In this document: positions 4,466-9,322 of the stretch, piece after piece
Position numbering within the stretch: the first letter of the stretch is position 1
How the letters are laid out: the number at the start of each line of letters is the position of its first letter
Source of the DNA: JAGLTA01 sp023142625
GTDB lineage: Bacteria > Patescibacteriota > Patescibacteriia > JAACEG01
DNA: 9,322 bases
Assembly: GCA_030641665.1 (NCBI GenBank)
Contig: DAOWHA010000059.1
Span: forward strand, 1 to 9,322
Direction: 5' to 3'
Notes under the pieces: model-generated
Told to the model about the DNA's origin: nothing
What the model saw: the letters and a program-made list of their open reading frames with translations, nothing else
Database searches by the model: none
Made by a program: the position numbers and the translations under genes

Positions 4466-6400
4466 GTGATAAAATTTAATAATTTAATTTATAAGTATAT
4501 GTTTTGCGGATGCGTTGGAGAAAAAAATTTAAAAAATTGCAAATTGGCGATAAAAAAAGCGCGGAAAGACGGCGCTGATTTAATTGAGTTAAGAATTGAT
4601 TACTTAAGAAAAAAAGATGAATGCGGCGAGATTATTACTGATTACGACCTGCCCATTATAGCGACTAACAGAGGAGGAGATCAGAAAATTTTAATCAAGG
4701 CGATTAAAGCAGGCGCGCGATATATTGATATGGATATTAGAGAGATAGATTTTAGCGTGTTGGATTTTGCTAAAAAACAGAAATGCAATGTTATTATTTC
4801 TTGCCATAATTTTCAAAATACGCCTTGCAAAAATGAATTATTAAAAATTATTAAAAAAGCGCGAAAGAAAGGTGCTGACATTGTAAAGATTATAACAACC
4901 GCTAAAACAGAGAGCGATAACCAAGCGATTTTATCTCTTTATGAGAATCGCGATTTTCCTTTAGCCGCTTTTGCTATGGGAAAAATCGGGCAGCCGACAA
5001 GGATGTACTGCTTAATTCACGGCGCGCCGTGGACATACTGTTCATTAGGAAAAAAACAGACAGCGTCGGGGCAGATAGAATTAAAGCAGGCAAAAAAAAT
5101 AAAATTATACGGCGTAATAGGAAATCCAATAAAGCATTCAATGAGTCCCGCGATGCACGCGGCTAATTTTCAGTCTTTAAAAATTAACGCAAAATATGCT
5201 GCTATTCAAGTCAAAAATTTAAAGAAGTATATGGAAATATTTGCCGCGCGCGGAATATTAGGCATCAACATAACAATTCCGCATAAAGTTGAAGTAATGA
5301 AATATTTAGATAAAATAGATGCTTTGGCAAAGAAAATCGGCGCGGTAAATACTGTTAAAAATAAGAACGGGAAGCTGATCGGCTATAATACTGACGGATA
5401 TGGAGCGCTAAAATTTTTGCGCGAAAAAGTAAAGAGTATAAGAAATAAAAAAATTGTTATTTTGGGCGCGGGCGGCGCGGCGCGGGCGATTTATTTTACT
5501 TTAAAACAAGAAAAAGCAAATTTGATTATTTTAGCGAGAGATAAAGCAAGCGGAGAAAAAATCGGAAAAACTTTAAAATTAAATAATAAAAATTTAAAAA
5601 TAGAATTAGGAAAAGCGGATATTTTAATAAATTGTTCTTCTGTCGGAATGAATTCAGAAGAGACTCTTGTTCCGAAAGAATATCTTAAAAAAAATTTAGT
5701 AGTTTTTGATATTGTTTATACGCCGATAAAAACGCGGATGATAAAAGACGCAGAAGCTGTCGGATGTAAAACCGTTTTGGGATATAAAATGCTTGTTTAT
5801 CAGGGTGCTGAGTCTTTTAAAATTTGGACAGGCAGGAAAGCAGATATAGCAGTCATGTCTGATATTGTTAGAAATCATCTTTTGCCAAGTGTAGCTTTAG
5901 TCGGATTTATGGGGTCAGGAAAAACAACGGTTGGAAAAGTTTTGGCAAAAAAATTAAATAAAAATTTTATTGACATAGATGTTGAAATTGAAAAGCGCGC
6001 TAAATTGCCAATAACTGAAATTTTTGCGAAATACGGAGAAGCGAATTTTAGAAAAATAGAAAAAGATGAATTAAAATCCGCGTTAAAAAACAGGACAGCA
6101 GTTATAGCCTGCGGGGGAGGCGTTGTTTTGAGCAAAAAGAATAGAGAATTATTGAAAAATTTTTCTACTGTAATTTTTTTAAAAGCCGAAGCTGAAACTA
6201 TCGCCAAGCGGTTAAAAAACGATAAAAGCAGACCGCTGTTATGCGGTAGTGATAAAGAAAAAATAAAGAAGATAAAAGAGATGATTAAAAAAAGAAAAAT
6301 ATTTTATCAAAAAGTTTTAGATTTTACAATAGATACAAATATGCGCTCTCCAAAAAAACCAGTGAAAAAAATAGTTAAATTTTTAAATGCGGATTTATAA
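4466..6400 (+). CDS. aroDEK: Trifunctional fusion: 3-dehydroquinate dehydratase (type I) - shikimate dehydrogenase - shikimate kinase
   Basis: One 644-residue chain carries three successive shikimate-pathway steps, 3-dehydroquinate to shikimate-3-phosphate. Residues about 12-206 are type I AroD: ELRID (41-45), SCHNF with His114, DIVKI with Schiff-base Lys141, Arg179, and SGQ (201-203). Residues about 213-470 are AroE: GNPIKHSMSP (219-228), ITIPHK with catalytic Lys274, GAVNTV (292-297), NTDGYGAL with Asp310, the NADP(H) loop GAGGAAR (334-340), and Gln446. Residues about 475-642 are AroK: GFMGSGKTT (480-488), DID (503-505), EANFRK with Arg529, CGGG (549-552), SRPLL (588-592) and Arg610. Linkers are short. 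GTG 4466 gives the longest form. ATG 4499 (12th codon) fits the usual AroD start as well, and neither has a Shine-Dalgarno. In the AroD part the TxRxxxEGG loop is reduced to TNRGG (67-71), apparently losing the conserved glutamate. The flippase gene starts three bases after the stop. Confidence 0.95.
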   Translation: MIKFNNLIYKYMFCGCVGEKNLKNCKLAIKKARKDGADLIELRIDYLRKKDECGEIITDYDLPIIATNRGGDQKILIKAIKAGARYIDMDIREIDFSVLDFAKKQKCNVIISCHNFQNTPCKNELLKIIKKARKKGADIVKIITTAKTESDNQAILSLYENRDFPLAAFAMGKIGQPTRMYCLIHGAPWTYCSLGKKQTASGQIELKQAKKIKLYGVIGNPIKHSMSPAMHAANFQSLKINAKYAAIQVKNLKKYMEIFAARGILGINITIPHKVEVMKYLDKIDALAKKIGAVNTVKNKNGKLIGYNTDGYGALKFLREKVKSIRNKKIVILGAGGAARAIYFTLKQEKANLIILARDKASGEKIGKTLKLNNKNLKIELGKADILINCSSVGMNSEETLVPKEYLKKNLVVFDIVYTPIKTRMIKDAEAVGCKTVLGYKMLVYQGAESFKIWTGRKADIAVMSDIVRNHLLPSVALVGFMGSGKTTVGKVLAKKLNKNFIDIDVEIEKRAKLPITEIFAKYGEANFRKIEKDELKSALKNRTAVIACGGGVVLSKKNRELLKNFSTVIFLKAEAETIAKRLKNDKSRPLLCGSDKEKIKKIKEMIKKRKIFYQKVLDFTIDTNMRSPKKPVKKIVKFLNADL

Positions 6401-6403
6401 TTT

Positions 6404-7831
6404 ATGGCAATTGCCCGCAATACAAGTTATCTGACATTCGCTTTCGTAGTCCAAAAGATTTTGGCTTTTTTGTATATTGCGTTAATCGCCCGCAACATAG
6501 GTCCCGAGATGATCGGAAAATATTTTTTCGCGCTCTCTTTTACAACGATTTTTTCTATCTTTATTGACGCAGGGCTAAATCCCGTTTTAATCCGTGAAAC
6601 AGCCAAGTACAAAGAAAAAGCGAACAGATATATTAACGCCGTTTTAACCTTAAAACTTTTTTTCTCTTTGGCGACATTATTTTCAGTTTGGATTATCAGC
6701 AATCTTTTAGGGTTTGATTTTTACACAAAGAGTTTAGTCTGTATTGCCAGCATAGTTATGTTGTTTGATTCTTTTACGCTTAATTTTTACGCTCTGTTGC
6801 GATCGCGGCAAATTTTAAAATACGAGTCAATCGGCGTGATCTGCTATCAGATTTTAACAGTGAGCTTGGGAGTTATTGTTCTTTTAACAACAAAATCGGT
6901 TTGGATGCTGATCGCGTGCTTGGCAATTGCAAGCTTAACAAATTTTATTTATTCAGGATATTGGGCGCGCAAAATCGCGAAAATAAGAATAAGGCTTATT
7001 TTTGACAAAAAATTTTTTAAATACCTTGCTGCAGCCGCATTCCCTTTTTTATTAGCTGGGATTTTTAATCGCGTCTATACTCATATTGACACAGTGCTTA
7101 TTTCAAAACTAATTGGGGATATTTATACAGGATGGTATAGCGTGGCAAATCGGCTTACTTTTTCTTTGCAGTTTATACCAGCTGCCTTTATCGCCGCTAT
7201 ATATCCGGCAATGAGCAGTTATTTTGAGCACTCTAAAGAGAAATTAAAAGAGATTTCAGAAAAGTCCATCATCTATTTAATACTTATTGTTTTTCCAATC
7301 TCTTTCGGAGCCATTTCTTTAGGGAAAGAAATTATTCTGTTTTTTTACGGAAATGAATTTGAAAATTCTATTCTGCCGCTTCAGCTTTTAATGATTGCCC
7401 TGATCTTTGTTTTTCTCTATTATCCGATCGGCTCCTTGCTCAACGCTTCTAATAGGCAAAAAATTAATACCGCGAATATGGGCGCCGCAATGATTGTGAA
7501 TGTGGCATTGAATTTTATTTTAATTCCAAAATTTTATTTAATCGGCGCTGCCGCCGCTTCAATTGTTAGTTCGTCTTTAATGTTTGTTTTTGGATTATAC
7601 CAAGCGAATAAAATAGTTAAGTTTGACAAAAAACTGCTGATCACAAAATTTGTTCAGTATGCTGTTTCCGCAGGCATAATGGCGGCTGGAGTTTTTTTTG
7701 CCAAGCAATTTATAAATTGGATATTTTTAATTCCAGCATCCGCTGTTTTTTATTTTTGTTTTCTGTATTTAATAGGAGGAATTTCCAAGCAAGATATTAG
7801 CAAAATATTGAATTCCATAAAAAGGTCTTGA
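6404..7831 (+). CDS. Polysaccharide/lipid-linked oligosaccharide flippase, Wzx-like (MOP superfamily)
   Basis: This 475-residue, very hydrophobic protein has about 12 to 14 predicted membrane spans by eye. It is of the polysaccharide-export branch of the MOP superfamily (Wzx/RfbX type), which moves lipid-linked sugars across the cytoplasmic membrane for envelope polysaccharide assembly. Typical features are an N-terminal hydrophobic helix followed by ARNIGPEMIGKYFFALSF (29-46), the central FLLAGIFNRVYTHIDTVLIS with an Asp in the membrane, a YSVANRL segment, and a late ALNFILIPKFYLIGAAAAS. Length is usual and no frame damage is seen. It lies three bases behind aroDEK, so the two are probably cotranscribed, although their functions are unrelated. 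No Shine-Dalgarno is visible. It ends with TGA. Substrate cannot be read from the sequence, and no glycosyltransferase cluster is present in the window. MurJ-type lipid II flippase is a less likely alternative. Confidence 0.87.
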   Translation: MAIARNTSYLTFAFVVQKILAFLYIALIARNIGPEMIGKYFFALSFTTIFSIFIDAGLNPVLIRETAKYKEKANRYINAVLTLKLFFSLATLFSVWIISNLLGFDFYTKSLVCIASIVMLFDSFTLNFYALLRSRQILKYESIGVICYQILTVSLGVIVLLTTKSVWMLIACLAIASLTNFIYSGYWARKIAKIRIRLIFDKKFFKYLAAAAFPFLLAGIFNRVYTHIDTVLISKLIGDIYTGWYSVANRLTFSLQFIPAAFIAAIYPAMSSYFEHSKEKLKEISEKSIIYLILIVFPISFGAISLGKEIILFFYGNEFENSILPLQLLMIALIFVFLYYPIGSLLNASNRQKINTANMGAAMIVNVALNFILIPKFYLIGAAAASIVSSSLMFVFGLYQANKIVKFDKKLLITKFVQYAVSAGIMAAGVFFAKQFINWIFLIPASAVFYFCFLYLIGGISKQDISKILNSIKRS

Positions 7832-7855
7832 TTATGCGTGATAATATGTTAAAAT
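7828..7855 (+). promoter_or_regulatory. Candidate original promoter of the site-2 protease gene
   Basis: TTGATT (7828-7833, overlapping the flippase stop codon), a 16-base spacer and TAAAAT (7850-7855) put +1 near 7862. If the repeat element at 7873-8096 were removed, leaving one TA, the leader to ATG 8111 would be about 27 bases. This is a weak prediction in A+T-rich sequence. Confidence 0.3.
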
Positions 7856-7872
7856 TCAAATAGATTATTTAA

Positions 7873-8096
7873 TAGACCTACTGAATAATAAGTTGCTTAG
7901 CGAACCCAGTCATCCGACGGGTCAAGAATTTTCAGATTTTGAGGCAAATTTTTCAAATAATTTTATGTAGAAACGGGTTTTAAACCCGTCGCTACAAATA
8001 TATAGGTGTTAAAATTTTTGGAAAATTTGACCAAAATATAGTTTATCATCCTTCGGATGAGAAATTACAGCAGTAAATTATTATTCAGTAGGTCTA
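7873..8096. mobile_element. MITE-like element, 224 bp, with 19-bp perfect terminal inverted repeats
   Basis: TAGACCTACTGAATAATAA at 7873-7891 is repeated exactly, inverted, at 8078-8096. The similarity extends inward: TCATCCGACGG (7910-7920) and, on the other strand, TCATCCGAAGG (8060-8050) lie 37 and 36 bases from their ends. The terminal repeats are therefore imperfect over roughly 48 bases. The outermost dinucleotide on both sides is TA, compatible with a TA target duplication as made by IS630/Tc1-mariner-type transposases. The element has no coding capacity and would depend on a transposase elsewhere. It contains an internal G+C-rich hairpin at 7967-7995. It lies between the flippase and the site-2 protease gene. 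Confidence 0.75.
7967..7995. repeat. Hairpin inside the MITE-like element
   Basis: GTAG, two mismatched bases and ACGGGTTT pair across a single T with AAACCCGT, two mismatched bases and CTAC. This makes a 4-bp and an 8-bp stem. G+C-rich palindromes of this GTAG...CTAC form resemble REP-like intergenic repeats. No T-tract follows, so it is not a convincing terminator. A smaller hairpin, TCATCC-TTC-GGATGA, lies at 8046-8060. Confidence 0.65.
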
Positions 8097-8110
8097 ATAA
8101 CCAATTTTTT

Positions 8111-9286
8111 ATGCTAACAACATTAATAGTTTTTATTTTTATCTTAGGATTATTGATTTTTGTCCATGAATTAGGGCATTTTTTTGTCGCGCGTAAATTC
8201 GGCGTTAAAGTAGATGAGTTTGGAATGGGATTGCCGCCGAGAATATTCGGATTTTATAAAGACAAGAACGGAAAATGGAAAAAAGTTATCGGAAGCAAGG
8301 AAGTAAAAGATGTTCCTAAAACAATATATTCTATGAATTGGCTTCCGCTCGGAGGATTTTGCAATATTAAAGGAGAGGATGGAGAGGGACGAAATGAAAA
8401 AGACAGTTTTGCCAGCAAAAAAATTTGGCAGAGAGCTTTAATTCTAACCGCTGGCGTAGCAATGAATTTTTTATTGTGCGCTATTTTGCTGTCAGTCGGA
8501 TTTATGATCGGCTTGCCGCAGGCGATCACAGACGATGAAGACAAATCTTTATATATAAGAGGGCGGCAGATTGTTATTTCAGAAGTTGCTGATGATTCCC
8601 CGGCGAAAAATGCCGGCATTCAGATGGGCGATTATTTGACGAGCATTGAAGGCGTGAAATTTGACAATGTGGAAGAAGCAAGCGATTTTATAGCTGGCAA
8701 AGAAGGGCAGGAATTGGCAATAATAATAACAAGAGGGGACGAAGAGATTTCCAAACAGATTATTCCGCAAAAGACTGAAGAGATAAAAGACAGGGCTATC
8801 ATAGGCGTCGGGCTTGTGAAGACGGGAATTATCTCTTATTCGCTGCATAAAGCGGTTTATATGGGTTTTGCTTCAACAATAAAATTAGCAAAACTGATAC
8901 TCGTCACTTTTTTTGAGCTATTCAGAGATTTTATTTTTGGCAGAGATGTCAAGGTTGATGTTGCCGGACCGATCGGAATTGCAGTTCTTACAGGGCAGGT
9001 TGTAAAAATGGGCTTTATCTATATTCTGCAATTCACGGCGCTAATCTCTTTAAATTTGGCGATTATAAATTTTTTGCCTATTCCAGCGCTGGACGGCGGG
9101 CGGATGGTTTTTCTGCTTATTGAAAAGATTCGCGGGTCAGCGATCAGCCAAAAAATTGAAAACAGGATTAACACCATCGGCTTTGCCTGCTTAATGCTTC
9201 TGTTTATTGCTGTCACTTTTAATGATATTTCGCGGTTTAGATATATTTTTATAAATTTATGGAGCAAAATCACAGGGCTGTTTTAA
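8111..9286 (+). CDS. rseP: RseP/RIP-type site-2 zinc metalloprotease with PDZ domain
   Basis: This intramembrane protease cuts transmembrane segments, classically anti-sigma factors in envelope-stress signalling and signal-peptide remnants. The 391-residue product begins with a hydrophobic helix bearing VHELGH (His19, Glu20, His23; zinc and catalysis). WLPLGGF (77-83) and a second membrane span (about 108-135) follow. A PDZ domain occupies about 153-220 (ISEVADDSPAKNAGIQMGD). The chain then shows AGPIGIAVLTG (285-295) and the second zinc motif NFLPIPALDGG (320-330, Asp328), with C-terminal spans. The frame is open from ATG 8057, but I place the start at 8111. MLTTLIVFIF is the typical family N-terminus, and the 18 extra residues are encoded by the right end of the MITE-like element. 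No clear Shine-Dalgarno is present. The substrate is unknown, with no anti-sigma gene in view. The 36 bases after the stop hold nothing recognisable. Confidence 0.94.
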   Translation: MLTTLIVFIFILGLLIFVHELGHFFVARKFGVKVDEFGMGLPPRIFGFYKDKNGKWKKVIGSKEVKDVPKTIYSMNWLPLGGFCNIKGEDGEGRNEKDSFASKKIWQRALILTAGVAMNFLLCAILLSVGFMIGLPQAITDDEDKSLYIRGRQIVISEVADDSPAKNAGIQMGDYLTSIEGVKFDNVEEASDFIAGKEGQELAIIITRGDEEISKQIIPQKTEEIKDRAIIGVGLVKTGIISYSLHKAVYMGFASTIKLAKLILVTFFELFRDFIFGRDVKVDVAGPIGIAVLTGQVVKMGFIYILQFTALISLNLAIINFLPIPALDGGRMVFLLIEKIRGSAISQKIENRINTIGFACLMLLFIAVTFNDISRFRYIFINLWSKITGLF

Positions 9287-9322
9287 AGTTCACCAACCTA
9301 ACCCTTGAATTTTTTTGTTTAA

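Noticed and set aside
5875..6207. Minus-strand frames of about 60 to 120 codons inside glgA, comF, aroDEK, the flippase and rseP
   Set aside because: They mirror strong coding frames with conserved motifs on the plus strand and show no recognisable domain or start signal of their own.
7829..7831. UGA recoded as glycine, as in some Candidate Phyla Radiation lineages (Gracilibacteria, Absconditabacteria)
   Set aside because: TGA here ends the flippase at a normal length, and no gene in the window has an internal TGA at a conserved glycine.
7967..7995. Rho-independent terminator for the flippase transcript
   Set aside because: The hairpin is G+C-rich but is followed by AAATATATAGG with no T run, and it belongs to the repeat element.
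8057..8110. N-terminal extension of the site-2 protease starting at ATG 8057
   Set aside because: It is encoded by the right end of the inverted-repeat element, is hydrophilic, and precedes the normal RseP-like N-terminus at 8111.

Overview
The window is A+T-rich chromosomal DNA, about one third G+C by eye, from an uncultured-type bacterium. The best guess is a member of the Candidate Phyla Radiation (Patescibacteria). This rests on compact gene packing, weak or absent Shine-Dalgarno sequences, apparently leaderless promoters, very A+T-rich spacers, and a short PEP-utiliser-type protein with no kinase domain. No rRNA or other marker is present, so the lineage is an inference. TAA, TAG and TGA all end genes here, so the standard bacterial code applies.

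Layout. Positions 990 to 1 (minus strand) hold the N-terminal 330 residues of a UvrD/PcrA-type helicase, cut by the window edge. A divergent promoter region (about 991-1090) separates it from a rightward block. That block begins with a GT5 glycogen/starch synthase interrupted by one in-frame TAA exactly between its two Rossmann domains (1091-1864 and 1868-2575). A PEP-utiliser/PEP-synthase-like protein follows, broken by a +1 frameshift at a run of six A (2580-3161 and 3214-3438). Next are a nested palindromic promoter region and a ComF-family phosphoribosyltransferase (3520-4257). A spacer of about 7% G+C precedes a trifunctional shikimate-pathway fusion, AroD-AroE-AroK (start at 4466 or 4499, end 6400). 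A Wzx-like polysaccharide flippase (6404-7831) follows almost without a gap. A 224-bp MITE-like element (7873-8096) with perfect 19-bp terminal inverted repeats comes next, then an RseP-type site-2 protease (8111-9286).

How the genes relate. This is mostly housekeeping and cell-envelope content: DNA repair, storage polysaccharide, aromatic amino-acid precursors, envelope polysaccharide export and membrane proteolysis. I see no defence system, CRISPR array, tRNA or phage module. The best second looks are: the glycogen synthase split at its domain hinge; the adjacent frameshifted PEP-utiliser gene; the D-E-K fusion, whose dehydratase domain seems to lack the usual EGG glutamate; the MITE inserted between a possible promoter and rseP, which also supplies a false start codon; and two divergent promoters whose predicted +1 falls on the A of the ATG.
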